A model generated the notes under the pieces. That model saw nothing but the letters and a program-made list of their open reading frames with translations. It did not search any database and was not told the DNA's origin. Positions 17,478 through 25,809 of a DNA stretch of 43,706 nt are shown here, piece after piece. Origin of the DNA: Thermoanaerobaculia bacterium (lineage in GTDB: Bacteria > Acidobacteriota > Thermoanaerobaculia > Gp7-AA8); NCBI GenBank assembly GCA_017883235.1, contig JADGNY010000050.1, positions 1-43,706 of the forward strand. The letters run 5' to 3'. Each line of letters starts with the position of its first letter. Positions within the stretch are counted from its first letter, which is position 1. Both the position numbers and the translations under genes were made by a program.

Positions 17478-19736
17478 ATGCCTTTGGAGTTGTCGACCCA
17501 CCCCACCTGCTACCCTTTCCCCGTGCCTGAGAAGATCCGCCGTTACACGCTCAAACAGCCCGCGAAAGCGCAGAAGCAGTATCGCGTCCGATACGAAGAC
17601 GAGCTGAATCAGGAACAGCTCGACGTGGTCATGGCCGGCGAGGGGCCGATGCTGGTCATCGCCGGCGCGGGCAGCGGCAAGACGCGCGCGTTGACCTATC
17701 GCGTCTCGCGCCTCATCGAAGACGGCGTCGACCCCTCGGACATCCTCCTCCTCACCTTCACGAACAAGGCGGCGCGCGCGATGCTCAGCCGCGTCGAGCA
17801 GCTCGTCACCATCGACACGCGGCGCATCTGGGGCGGTACGTTCCACTCCATCGGCAACCGTCTTCTGCGCCAGCATGCGGCCACGATCGGCTACCGGTCG
17901 AGCTTCACCATCCTCGACGCCGAAGACGCCAAGGAGATGATGGAATCGGCCATCTCCTCTCTCGGAATCAACACTCTGGAGAAGCGCTTCCCGAAGGGCG
18001 ACGTCCTCATCGACATCTACTCATACCTGATCAACACGCGCACGCCGCTGGAGCTGCACCTCGAGAACAACTATCCGCACTTCGGCATCTATCGCGACGA
18101 GATGATCAACGTGTTCCGCCGCTACAAAGAGCGGAAGCGCGAAGCGAATGCGATGGATTTCGACGACCTGCTGGTGAACTGGAAGCTGCTGCTGGACGAC
18201 TATCCGGACGCCGGCGCGGCGTTGCAGCGGCGCTATCGATACATCCTCGTCGACGAATACCAGGACACGAACAAACTGCAGGCCGAGGTCGTCGATGCCA
18301 TGGCCGCCGTCCGGCGCAACCTCATGGTCGTCGGCGACGACGCGCAATCGATCTACTCCTTTCGCGGCGCGTCGTTCGAAAACATCATCACCTTTCCGCT
18401 CCGGTTCCCCGAGGCGAAGATCTACAAGCTGGAGACTAACTACCGCTCGACGCGCCAGATCCTCAGCCTGGCCAACGCCTCGATCGCGCAGAACCGCTTC
18501 CAGTTCCGCAAAGAATTGCAGGCAGTACGAGGCGACGGGCCCGACCCGGCGGTGGTCGGCGTCGACGACGTATTCGAACAGGCATCGTTCATCGCCCAGC
18601 GCATCCTGGAGCTGCGCGACGAGGGCGAGAGCCTCGGCGAGATCGCCGTGCTCTATCGCTCGCACTACCAGTCGCTCGAGCTGCAGATGGAGCTCTCCCG
18701 CCGCCTGATCCCCTACGAGATCCGCTCGGGCATCCGTTTCTTCGAGCAGGCGCACATCAAAGACGTGATCGCCTATCTGAAGATCGTCACCAACTCGCGC
18801 GACGAGCTTTCGTGGAAGCGCGTGATGAAGCTCTATCCGAAAGTGGGCGAAAAGACGGCGGCCGAGGTATGGGGAAGGATCGGGACGGCGCAGGATCCGT
18901 TGCAGGCGTTCCTGGGGGGGTCGGGAGCCGGGGGTCGGGGGTTGGAGAAAGAACGCGGCACAACCTCCGACTCCCGACGCGCGACTCCCGCCTCCCGTCT
19001 GAAAAATCTACGCGAGATCCTCGGCATCATCGGCAGCGAGTCGATGCAGCACAACCCGTCGGAATCGATCCGGCTCGTCGTCGAGCGCGGCTACGCCGAC
19101 TACGCGCGCTCGAAATTCGCCAACGTCCAGGCTCGGCTCGACGATCTGGAGCAACTGTCCCAATACGCGCTGCGTTACGAGGACACCAACGCCTTCCTCG
19201 ACGAGGTAGCGCTGGCCAATCCGATCGCCGGCGAGGATGTCGCCGTGGTCGGCCCCGAGGACGAGAAGATCGTGCTGTCGTCCGTGCACCAGGCCAAAGG
19301 GCTGGAGTGGCGCATCGTCTTCGTCATCTGGCTCGCCGACGGCCGCTTCCCCTCCCAGCGCGCCCTTCGCGTTCCTGGCGGCATCGTTCGCGTGAAGCCG
19401 AACGAGCTACACGCGGCGTTCGAGCTGACGGACGCGCTGGCTCGGGGGACCACCGAGCTGGCCGCCGAATTGGCCACCGAATTGGCAATTGAGGAGATGC
19501 CGGCCGCGATCGTCGACGACGCCGCGCCGGCCGAGCACGAGATCGTCATCCCGGGCGAAGAAGAAGAGCGCCGCCTCTTCTACGTCGCCGTCACCCGCGC
19601 CAAACAGGAGCTCTATCTCGTCTTCCCGGTGATGGCCCGCGACCGCGGCGGCCTGGATGTGCTCATGGAACCGTCACGCTTCATCCGCGAGCTGCCGGGC
19701 GATTCGTACGAGAAGTGGGTGATCGGTGCGGAGTAA
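17478..19736 (+). CDS. UvrD/PcrA-like superfamily 1 DNA helicase
   Basis: A 752-residue helicase with all SF1A motifs in order: Walker A AGAGSGKT (62-69), Ia (TFTNKAARAM), II (VDEYQDTN), III (GDDAQSIYSFRGA), IV (LETNYRST), V (VHQAKGLEW) and VI (RRLFYVAVTRAK). It should unwind DNA 3' to 5' in repair or replication. Two things are odd. Residues of about 480-508 (between AFL and KNLREIL) are encoded by a palindromic repeat, and a stretch near the C-terminus (LAAELATELAIEEMP, about 660-690) is an Ala/Glu-rich insert just before motif VI. The core region between is normal. The last 11 bases overlap the next gene. Whether it is the housekeeping UvrD or a PcrA-like paralogue cannot be told without comparison. 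Confidence 0.94.
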   Translation: MPLELSTHPTCYPFPVPEKIRRYTLKQPAKAQKQYRVRYEDELNQEQLDVVMAGEGPMLVIAGAGSGKTRALTYRVSRLIEDGVDPSDILLLTFTNKAARAMLSRVEQLVTIDTRRIWGGTFHSIGNRLLRQHAATIGYRSSFTILDAEDAKEMMESAISSLGINTLEKRFPKGDVLIDIYSYLINTRTPLELHLENNYPHFGIYRDEMINVFRRYKERKREANAMDFDDLLVNWKLLLDDYPDAGAALQRRYRYILVDEYQDTNKLQAEVVDAMAAVRRNLMVVGDDAQSIYSFRGASFENIITFPLRFPEAKIYKLETNYRSTRQILSLANASIAQNRFQFRKELQAVRGDGPDPAVVGVDDVFEQASFIAQRILELRDEGESLGEIAVLYRSHYQSLELQMELSRRLIPYEIRSGIRFFEQAHIKDVIAYLKIVTNSRDELSWKRVMKLYPKVGEKTAAEVWGRIGTAQDPLQAFLGGSGAGGRGLEKERGTTSDSRRATPASRLKNLREILGIIGSESMQHNPSESIRLVVERGYADYARSKFANVQARLDDLEQLSQYALRYEDTNAFLDEVALANPIAGEDVAVVGPEDEKIVLSSVHQAKGLEWRIVFVIWLADGRFPSQRALRVPGGIVRVKPNELHAAFELTDALARGTTELAAELATELAIEEMPAAIVDDAAPAEHEIVIPGEEEERRLFYVAVTRAKQELYLVFPVMARDRGGLDVLMEPSRFIRELPGDSYEKWVIGAE
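18915..18999. repeat. Heptamer palindrome, copy 3, in frame inside the helicase gene
   Basis: The left arm is a run of GGGGGTC/GGGAGCC/GGGGGTC-type heptamers (18915-18944), the right arm CCGACTC/CCGACGC/GCGACTC/CCGCCTC (18967-18999). In the gene it is read as Gly-, Ser- and Arg-rich residues followed by Ser, Pro and Arg, about 29 codons with no stop and no frame change. It lies between the motif IV domain and the following helical region. The same family is at 2497 and 3239. Confidence 0.82.
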
Positions 19737-21543
19737 GAGGCTTCTGCTTCTGGCGCTCATCGCCCTGCCGCTTCTCCGCATAGCCTCGACATTCAGTGTC
19801 TTCAGCCAGACCGCCGATGAGCCTTTTCATGTAGCCGCGGGATTCCAGTGGTTAACGACGGCGCGGTACGACCTCGATGCGGAGCACCCGCCGCTGGCAC
19901 GCGTAGCCCTGGCGCTCGATTCCGCGGTCAGCCGAGCCAGGCCCGCCGGCGGCGACGCTCTGTCAATTGGCAACGCCATTCTCGAGCGCAACAATCAGTA
20001 CCGCCGGAACCTGTTCGGGGCGCGCGCCGGCAATCTGCCGTTCTTCCTCCTGGCGGCAGCGGTCGTTGGCCTGTGGACGCGCCGCCTGTTCGGCGACGGT
20101 GCGGCGCTGCTGTCACTGGCACTCTTCGGCGCGCTCCCTCCCATCCTGGGCCACGCCGGTCTGGCCACGACGGACATGGCCGCCGCAGCGACAACGGCCG
20201 CGGCGCTCTTTCTTCTCGCCCGATGGCTCGACGTCCCCTCGTGGCCGAACGCTCTCATGGTCGCCGCTGGCTGCGGCTTAGGTCTGTTGGCCAAGTTTTC
20301 GTTCCTCGTCTTCTTCCCGGCGGGGGCGGCCGTGCTCGTCCTGGCCCGCATCGTGTCGCGGACCGCGCTAATTGCGCCCCGCAGACGCCTCCCTCAGATC
20401 GCCACCAGCCTTTTCATCGCGTTCGTAATGGTCTGGGCAGGCTACAAGTTCTCCGTCGGCTCCCTCAACGATGCACGTCTCAAAGAGTTCACGCCGAGTC
20501 TGCCTCCGCACGCGGCGGCCGAGTACGCAACCAAACCGGGCTACGACTGGGTACGCCTCGACCTTCTGGAACGCTACTACCACTACTCCGAGGACGCCGC
20601 GAAACGAGTGGGCCATGGCGTCGACTTCGTCGATTGGGCAAAGGCGGCCGGCTACCCCTCGCCGCTGGCGGGCCGCCACGGAGATACGATGGCCGGTGCG
20701 CCACCGCTTCCTTCTCCCTCGATCGCGGACCGCCTCCTCGAACCGATCCGTTCCGGGTGGCAGGGAATTGCCGTTCGTCATCAGATCCCGGCGCCGCTCT
20801 TTTTCGCAGGGCTGGAGCTGGTACAGCGCCATTCGTCCGCGGGTCACGCCGGGTTTCTCCTGGGCAGATATCGCGATCACGGCTGGTGGTACTACTTCCC
20901 GGTCATCCTTTTTTTTAAGACGCCGTTGGCTTTCCTGCTCCTTGCGTCAACCGGGATTGTGGCCATGATCCGTTCGCGGAATGCCGAAGCCATCGGTGTC
21001 GCCCTGGCCCCGGCGGCCATGCTTCTGCCGGCGCTGACAACCGGCATCAATATCGGAGTACGGCACGTCCTCCCGCTTTACCCGTTGCTCACGATCTGTG
21101 CGGCGTACGCCGTCGTGGCGCTGTGGCACCGCTGGCGCGTCGTGGTCATCGTTCTCGTGGCGTGGTACTTCCTGGCGACCGCCCTGGCCCATCCCGACTA
21201 CATGAGCTACTTCAATGAGGCGGCGGGAAGACATCCGGAGCGGATCGCGCTCGACAGCAACCTCGATTGGGGCCAGGATCTGTTGCGGCTGGCGAGCGTC
21301 GTCAGACGCGAGCACATCGATCATCTCTATCTCGCGTACTTCGGCACGGCCGACTGGCACCGTCTCGTTCCCTCGGCGGAGGAACTACCGCAGTTCAAGC
21401 CTGTGCACGGGTGGGTAGCCGTCAGTGAGAACGAGTTGGCATTCGGCTGGCCTACGAACCGGCGCGATGCCTTCGCCTGGCTGCGGGCGTACGAGCCGGC
21501 CGTTCGCGTCGGCAAATCGATCCGGCTCTATCGCATTCCGTGA
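19726..21543 (+). CDS. Membrane glycosyltransferase, GT-C/PMT-like
   Basis: A 605-residue protein with about eleven hydrophobic segments. The first loop holds TADEPFHVAAG (Asp31-Glu32) and, twenty residues later, DAEHPPLA (51-58), the pattern of GT-C fold transferases such as ArnT and dolichyl-phosphate-mannose mannosyltransferases, in which the acidic pair is catalytic. A later segment NIGVRHVLPLYPL and a periplasmic tail (LDSNLDWGQDLLRLA) also fit. It should move a sugar from a polyprenyl-phosphate carrier to a protein, lipid or glycan on the outer face; the donor and acceptor are unknown. GTG 19726 overlaps the helicase stop by 11 bases, which makes translational coupling likely, although no functional link to DNA unwinding is evident. 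Confidence 0.85.
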   Translation: MRSKRLLLLALIALPLLRIASTFSVFSQTADEPFHVAAGFQWLTTARYDLDAEHPPLARVALALDSAVSRARPAGGDALSIGNAILERNNQYRRNLFGARAGNLPFFLLAAAVVGLWTRRLFGDGAALLSLALFGALPPILGHAGLATTDMAAAATTAAALFLLARWLDVPSWPNALMVAAGCGLGLLAKFSFLVFFPAGAAVLVLARIVSRTALIAPRRRLPQIATSLFIAFVMVWAGYKFSVGSLNDARLKEFTPSLPPHAAAEYATKPGYDWVRLDLLERYYHYSEDAAKRVGHGVDFVDWAKAAGYPSPLAGRHGDTMAGAPPLPSPSIADRLLEPIRSGWQGIAVRHQIPAPLFFAGLELVQRHSSAGHAGFLLGRYRDHGWWYYFPVILFFKTPLAFLLLASTGIVAMIRSRNAEAIGVALAPAAMLLPALTTGINIGVRHVLPLYPLLTICAAYAVVALWHRWRVVVIVLVAWYFLATALAHPDYMSYFNEAAGRHPERIALDSNLDWGQDLLRLASVVRREHIDHLYLAYFGTADWHRLVPSAEELPQFKPVHGWVAVSENELAFGWPTNRRDAFAWLRAYEPAVRVGKSIRLYRIP

Positions 21544-21640
21544 TTGCGGAGATCGGCGAGTTGCTCACTCCACCGTGATTTGAGGAACGTCCGTGTACGG
21601 CGCCGCCGTCACGCGAACCGGCAGCGTGATGGTCTTCCGC

Positions 21641-21826
21641 TTAGAGCGGACTTCCATCATGTACGGCCACGGCGAAATAGCCGGCGATCGCACCGCCAAG
21701 CTCCATCGGAATGCCGGCGATCGTTCCCTTGATCGTGGCCGTCGATTTCAACGTCACAAACAACACCACCGCCGGGATCAACGGGACCAATACGAGAATC
21801 GCGTAAATCAGAAGCTTTTCCAACAT
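21641..21826 (-). CDS. Small membrane protein of 61 residues
   Basis: From ATG 21826 the product is almost wholly hydrophobic: LLIYAILVLVPLIPAVVLFV is a membrane segment, followed by TIKGTIAGIPMELGGAIAGY, a Gly-rich second hydrophobic stretch, and a short polar tail. GAGGTGG lies four bases before the start. The frame is open further upstream, but that part runs over the palindrome at 21887 and is probably not translated. No family was recognised; the motif G-x-P-M-E-L-G-G may be useful for a search. Confidence 0.55.
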   Translation of the reverse strand: MLEKLLIYAILVLVPLIPAVVLFVTLKSTATIKGTIAGIPMELGGAIAGYFAVAVHDGSPL

Positions 21827-21886
21827 GGACCACCTCACTTTTGAAGGCAGTGAGGTGAACGAGCGGAACGTCACACGGCACGCCCA

Positions 21887-22012
21887 GGAGCGCTGGCGTC
21901 TCGCCGGCTGGCTCGGGGGCGTCTCGCCCCCGCGCTGCAAGACTCCACACATTCGCTGGTAACCGCGGCGGCGAGACGCACGCCGGGCCAGCCGGCGAGA
22001 CGCCAGCGCTCC
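21887..22012. repeat. Palindrome with perfect 26-bp arms
   Basis: Arm 21887-21912 starts GGAGCGCTGGCGTCTCGCC and arm 21987-22012 is its exact complement over 26 bases. The loop of about 74 bases holds a second hairpin (GGGGGCGTCTCGCCCCC). The element lies between the small membrane protein gene and the end of the FKBP gene, seven bases from the latter's stop codon. It belongs to a family of its own, unrelated in sequence to the other palindromes in the window. Confidence 0.85.
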
Positions 22013-22018
22013 GTGGCG

Positions 22019-22789
22019 CTACCGGATCTTGATCAGCTCCACGTCGAACACCAGCATCCCTGCCGGCATCCCGGGCTGACCTCTGTAGGCGATCTTCTGC
22101 GGAATCCAGAAGCGGACCTTCTCCCCTTCGGTCATGAGCTGGATCCCCTCGGTCCAGCCGGGAATCACTTTGTCGAGCCCAAACTCCGCCGGCTCGCCGC
22201 GAAGGACGGAGGTGTCGAACATCTGCCCGTCCGTGGTCCAGCCACTGTAATGAACGACTACCGTGCTGCGGCCCTTCGGATGCACGGTTCCGGATCCGGG
22301 GAGGAGAACCTTGTACGCGAGGCCGGAGGGGGTTTTCGTCGCATCGGCAGGTGGCGCGGCGACATCCGCGGGCGCCGCCGGCGGATGCACGATGTCCACG
22401 AGCTGTCCATCGACGACGAATGTCTCGCCCGCGGCGATCTTGCCGCCGCCGAGGGATGCCGGAATCCAGGCGCGGCGCCGCTCGCCCGGCGTCATCTGCT
22501 CGAACATCTCCCGCATGCCGGGCAGCAGCTTTGCCGCCTCGACGAATGACGTCCCCTCGGTGCGCGTGTAGTCGACCACGGAGCCGTCGGAGGCTTTCCA
22601 CACCGCATAGCGGATGTGGATGTAGTCGCCTTTGCCCGGGTGTTCGGCTGAGGTCCCGGCCTCGAGCGGTTTCGAGACCAACCCATCAGCGCTCTTCTGC
22701 GCGTCGGCAGGAGGCGCGGTGAGATCAGGCGGCGGGGCGGGAGCAGGCTTCATGGTGACGGCGGCAGCGAAAAAGAGAGCAAGCATCAT
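22019..22789 (-). CDS. Secreted FKBP-type peptidyl-prolyl isomerase with two FKBP domains
   Basis: A 256-residue exported protein. After a hydrophobic start (MMLALFFAAAVTM) come two FKBP-like units, each introduced by an A-P-P-A-D-A linker and a short S-G-L/D-G-L motif. Unit 2 (about 155-256) has the canonical pocket: VVVHYSGW (Tyr181), FDTS (Phe191-Asp192), VIPGW (208-212) and MLVFDVELI. Unit 1 (about 36-134) keeps the fold (IHIRYAVW, then LLPGMREMF) but lacks the Phe-Asp and Trp positions, so it is probably not catalytic and may act as a chaperone. Such proteins speed the folding of proline-containing proteins in the periplasm. The gene is divergent from pepE with only 15 bases between start codons. 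No ribosome binding site stands out. Confidence 0.85.
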   Translation of the reverse strand: MMLALFFAAAVTMKPAPAPPPDLTAPPADAQKSADGLVSKPLEAGTSAEHPGKGDYIHIRYAVWKASDGSVVDYTRTEGTSFVEAAKLLPGMREMFEQMTPGERRRAWIPASLGGGKIAAGETFVVDGQLVDIVHPPAAPADVAAPPADATKTPSGLAYKVLLPGSGTVHPKGRSTVVVHYSGWTTDGQMFDTSVLRGEPAEFGLDKVIPGWTEGIQLMTEGEKVRFWIPQKIAYRGQPGMPAGMLVFDVELIKIR

Positions 22790-22804
22790 TAGACTTGGCA
22801 GAAC

Positions 22805-23470
22805 ATGCGCCTTCTTCTGATCTCTTCCTCCAACGTACACGGCTACGGTTACCTCGATCATCCCGAGCCGGCGATGCGAGAGTTCCTCGGCGCCGGCCGG
22901 CGCGTAGCCTTCGTGCCGTTCGCCTTGCACGATCACGCCGCGTACACCGCCAAGGTTCGCGAACGCCTTGGGCGGATGGATCTCGACGTCATCCCGATCG
23001 ACGATCTGGACCACGCCGATGCGGTCTTCGTCGGCGGCGGCAACACCTTCCGCCTGCTAAAGACGTTGTACGACCGCGAACTGCTGGCGCCGATCCGTGA
23101 CCGCGTGCGCGCCGGCCTCCCCTACCTCGGCGCCAGCGCCGGCACAGTCATCGCCGCTCCGACGATGAGGACGACGAACGACATGCCCATCGTCGAGCCT
23201 CCGTCATTTAACGCGCTATCCCTGATGACCTTCCAGATCAACGCCCACTACATCGATCCCGATCCGCAATCGACGCACAAAGGCGAAACGCGCGAAGAAC
23301 GCATCCGCGAGTTCCTCGAAGAAAACGACGTGCCGGTGGTCGGCCTCCGCGAAGGATCGATCCTCCGCGTCGAGGACGGCACGACAACACTCCTCGGCGA
23401 AAAGACGGCCCGAGTGTTTCGGCGGGGGGCGGAGCCGGTTGAGAAGGCTCCGGGCAGGATCGACGTGTGA
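22805..23470 (+). CDS. pepE: Peptidase E (alpha-aspartyl dipeptidase), family S51
   Basis: A 221-residue cytoplasmic serine peptidase. GGGNTFRLL (78-86) and the nucleophile elbow GASAGT with Ser111 are the family signatures; INAHY (145-149) and THKGETREERIREF (157-170) provide the acidic partner region and the catalytic His158. PepE cleaves dipeptides with an N-terminal aspartate. Length fits the family (about 230). ATG 22805 is the natural start, giving LLLISSSN, the usual first strand. It stands alone between the FKBP gene and a convergent membrane protein gene. Confidence 0.93.
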   Translation: MRLLLISSSNVHGYGYLDHPEPAMREFLGAGRRVAFVPFALHDHAAYTAKVRERLGRMDLDVIPIDDLDHADAVFVGGGNTFRLLKTLYDRELLAPIRDRVRAGLPYLGASAGTVIAAPTMRTTNDMPIVEPPSFNALSLMTFQINAHYIDPDPQSTHKGETREERIREFLEENDVPVVGLREGSILRVEDGTTTLLGEKTARVFRRGAEPVEKAPGRIDV

Positions 23471-23481
23471 ACACCTCGCGT

Positions 23482-24984
23482 CTATGCGGCAGCAGCCGCA
23501 TTTCCATCCGGCTCGCGTTGCGCGGAGTGTTGCCGGAACCGGTACAACTGCTCGACCGTGTAGTCGAGCCAGAGGTTTACGCAGATCATCTCCAATGCGT
23601 CGCGTGAAATCCTGCTTCGCGTCGCCAGTTCGTCGAGAGTCCTCCATGCACGAGCCGCGTAGCTTGTGTCTGTAGGCGCCGGTGCCGCGAGCTGCTGCGA
23701 CGCTCGCGCCGCGTCCGCCTGGCCCATTTCCGGAGTGTCTGCAACCGCCGTCACGTGCGGAACCGGCAACGCGGCAGGGAGCTGTTCCTGCAGAGGTGTT
23801 TGCTCCGGCGTACCGGGCCGGTTGCCCTCCACGATGAAGCTGTACAAAAGCATCAGATCAATGGCGCCCCGGATGCCAAGGTCTCGGGCAGCGGGGATGT
23901 TGCGCCGAAGGTAGTTGATGAGAACGGCCTGATCGATCCAATCGGCGACGCGATTGAAGGGGTAGAGCGTGCGCAGCGTGAGCTCGCCCGGTTCGCACGT
24001 GGCAAGATGTTCGATGTCCCAGATTCCAATCTCGTCGAGGATGTCGATCACTCCGTCGTCGAGACCATCCACCATATCGAGCGGGAGCTGGTCGGCGGTC
24101 TGATTGGCTGTCGGATCGAACACCGTTCTTGCTCGATTGCGAAGCGCGTCAAGAGCCCAGTCGGTAAACAAACCGGTGAGAAAGAGGACGGTCTCGCGCG
24201 GCCCGTTTGGATTGAGAAATCCGAACAGATCGAATTGGCCGGCAGCCAGACCAATCATCATCGCGATCGCGCTGCGGAGTGCCGCCGTGAACAAAAAGCG
24301 AGCCGTCAGCGCGTTCGAATTGATTCGCTTGATCATCCGCCACATGACGGAAACGAATGCGCCGAGCGCGGCAAAGATCAAGCCGTTCATCGCTTTCGTC
24401 TGGATGACGAGACTGTCGTTCTTCGCGGCGTCTGCCGTGGTGCCGGTAGTGAGTCCAGTCCGCTCCGTCCTGGTCGATGACAGCGACATCGTTACTGTCT
24501 GTCCCACTAACTCCGGGAAGCGGCCCGAGAGTTTGCTGTGATCGTCCGCCATCGATGCCGCGATCATGAACACGAATGTCAGGCAGATCGAGGCCCAAAG
24601 AGTGGAAGCGAAATAGGGCCGATCGACCGTCGGCGCCGTGGATGACGGGCTTTTGAAGGCAGGGATGACATCTCGCTGACATTGGAGTCCCAGACTCGCC
24701 ATCTTCCGGGGCCATCCCGTCTCCTGCCACCAGCGGTCGTACGATTGGCAGAAGTGAATGTAATCCGTAATCCCTTCCTGATGGGTGAGATACCTCGGAA
24801 GCGCACTCCCAAAGTAGTAGATGAGTGCGATCGAGGCAGGCAGAAGAGCGAGCAGCGCGAACCGCGTCCTCGGTATGAACTGCATGCCCCATAGGCGCCA
24901 CCCGCCGATGATGGCGACTGCCGCGATGACGCCCCCCACATCGACGATTCCGCTGTAGGTCAGCTTGATCCTACCGATGCTCAT
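23482..24984 (-). CDS. Unrecognised five-TM membrane protein with helix-hairpin-helix-like segment
   Basis: A 500-residue protein that I cannot place in a family. Hydrophobic segments lie at about 11-33, 42-60, 126-145, 200-217 and 230-250. Between the second and third is a Trp-rich soluble loop with two Cys (79 and 102); between the third and fourth a Thr/Ser-rich loop. The cytoplasmic C-terminal half has VDGLDDGVIDILDEIGIWDI, then LATCEPGEL, a pattern like the 'L-x-x-x-G-I-x-x-x-x-x-L-A' of helix-hairpin-helix domains (about 305-360), then a Pro/Ala-rich linker and a helical end that stops in five alanines. It has no evident partner; it is convergent with pepE, 11 bases apart. The start ATG 24984 has no good ribosome binding site. 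Confidence 0.7.
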   Translation of the reverse strand: MSIGRIKLTYSGIVDVGGVIAAVAIIGGWRLWGMQFIPRTRFALLALLPASIALIYYFGSALPRYLTHQEGITDYIHFCQSYDRWWQETGWPRKMASLGLQCQRDVIPAFKSPSSTAPTVDRPYFASTLWASICLTFVFMIAASMADDHSKLSGRFPELVGQTVTMSLSSTRTERTGLTTGTTADAAKNDSLVIQTKAMNGLIFAALGAFVSVMWRMIKRINSNALTARFLFTAALRSAIAMMIGLAAGQFDLFGFLNPNGPRETVLFLTGLFTDWALDALRNRARTVFDPTANQTADQLPLDMVDGLDDGVIDILDEIGIWDIEHLATCEPGELTLRTLYPFNRVADWIDQAVLINYLRRNIPAARDLGIRGAIDLMLLYSFIVEGNRPGTPEQTPLQEQLPAALPVPHVTAVADTPEMGQADAARASQQLAAPAPTDTSYAARAWRTLDELATRSRISRDALEMICVNLWLDYTVEQLYRFRQHSAQREPDGNAAAAA

Positions 24985-25140
24985 TACTTAAGGAGAGGGA
25001 CAAGGACCGTTTTTTTCCTTGCGGCGGAAACCAGGCTGACTTGACCCGAAGGCTCAACCGCACTTGGCCGCGGATAAGATTTTCTTTACTCGCGGAATCG
25101 ACAAGCTGCGCCCCGATCGATTCGACCCACGAGTGCTCGC

Positions 25141-25146
25141 TATACT
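25141..25146 (+). promoter_or_regulatory. Likely -10 box for a leaderless brnT
   Basis: TATACT lies seven bases before GTG 25153, so transcription from it would start at or next to the first codon. No convincing -35 box is seen and no Shine-Dalgarno precedes the GTG, which fits a leaderless mRNA. Confidence 0.45.
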
Positions 25147-25152
25147 TTGGGG

Positions 25153-25428
25153 GTGGAATTCGAGTGGGATCCGGTGAAGGATCGGAGTAACCAGGAGAAG
25201 CACGGCGTTTCATTCACCGAGGCTCGCACGGTTTTCGGCGATCCCCTCCATCGGACCGTCGTGGACCCGAGATACTCCGTTGGTGAATCCCGATATCTCA
25301 CAACGGGTTACACTTCTACACACCGGCTTCTCATCGTTGCCCACACCGATCGGGCTGAACGGATCAGAATCATCACTGCGCGTGAAGCACTGCCGAAAGA
25401 GCGTCGATTCTATGAACAACACAACTGA
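25153..25428 (+). CDS. brnT: BrnT-family toxin
   Basis: A 91-residue protein that matches the BrnT (DUF497) ribonuclease toxin family over its whole length: VEFEWDPVKDRSN at the start, EKHGVSF, FGDP, RYSVGESRY, LLIVAHTDR and IRIITAREALPKERRFYE at the end. BrnT inhibits translation by RNA cleavage and is neutralised by BrnA. The start is GTG 25153, which gives the standard F-E-W-D-P opening; TTG 25147 is an in-frame alternative. As usual for this type, the toxin gene precedes the antitoxin gene, here with a 17-base overlap. The module has no mobile-element neighbours. Confidence 0.9.
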   Translation: MEFEWDPVKDRSNQEKHGVSFTEARTVFGDPLHRTVVDPRYSVGESRYLTTGYTSTHRLLIVAHTDRAERIRIITAREALPKERRFYEQHN

Positions 25429-25639
25429 TCAGACCGAGGACGATGACATCCCGGAGATGGACCTTACCGGGGGTGTTCGCGGCAAGTACTACGAGCGGTA
25501 CATGAGAAGTACCAATGTAGTCTTGCTCGAGCCTGATATGGCGTTAGCCTTTCGCGATTCTGCAGCGGTAAACCAAGCGCTCCGGGAGTACCTATCCGAG
25601 CATGGCGCGCCGCCGGACGTCACGAAGCGCTCAGGCTAG
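25412..25639 (+). CDS. BrnA-like antitoxin partner of brnT
   Basis: A 75-residue acidic protein from ATG 25412. It contains VRGKYYERYMRSTNVVLLEP, then FRDSAAVNQALREYL, which is the standard sequence of the small proteins encoded directly after DUF497 toxins: R-G-K-Y, N-V-V-L-L-x-P-D, and V-N-x-A-L-R. It would bind the toxin and, with it, the promoter. It overlaps brnT by 17 bases and so is translated from the same message. It ends nine bases into the 3' end of a convergent small frame at 25631. Confidence 0.85.
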   Translation: MNNTTDQTEDDDIPEMDLTGGVRGKYYERYMRSTNVVLLEPDMALAFRDSAAVNQALREYLSEHGAPPDVTKRSG

Positions 25640-25792
25640 AATACGATGGCCGTCGTGTTGACATAGGGTCTTTGCCACGATCGCGATGCTCAACACGCCG
25701 AGGACGATCGCGACGAGCCAGAGTGCCTTGGGCGTGACTGGGATCGGATGACGATACCACCAGACCGGGGCCATCAAGGTTCTTCCATTCAT
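25631..25792 (-). CDS. Possible single-TM small protein after the kinase gene
   Basis: A 53-codon frame starting 17 bases after the stop of the 25810-28434 kinase gene. The product has ALWLVAIVLGVLSIAIVAKTL, a good membrane segment, preceded by PIPVTPK and followed by a short Cys/His tail. GGAAGG directly abuts the ATG 25792, so ATG 25774 (M-A-P-V-W-W-Y) may be the true start. It overlaps the antitoxin gene end by nine bases. Its reality is supported only by the membrane segment and by its position in the kinase operon. Confidence 0.4.
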   Translation of the reverse strand: MNGRTLMAPVWWYRHPIPVTPKALWLVAIVLGVLSIAIVAKTLCQHDGHRILA

Positions 25793-25809
25793 CCTTCCGC
25801 CTTCTGCTT

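Noticed and set aside
5971-22012. Insertion sequences delimited by the inverted repeats
   Set aside because: No transposase or other gene lies within any pair of arms, and no target-site duplications were noted.
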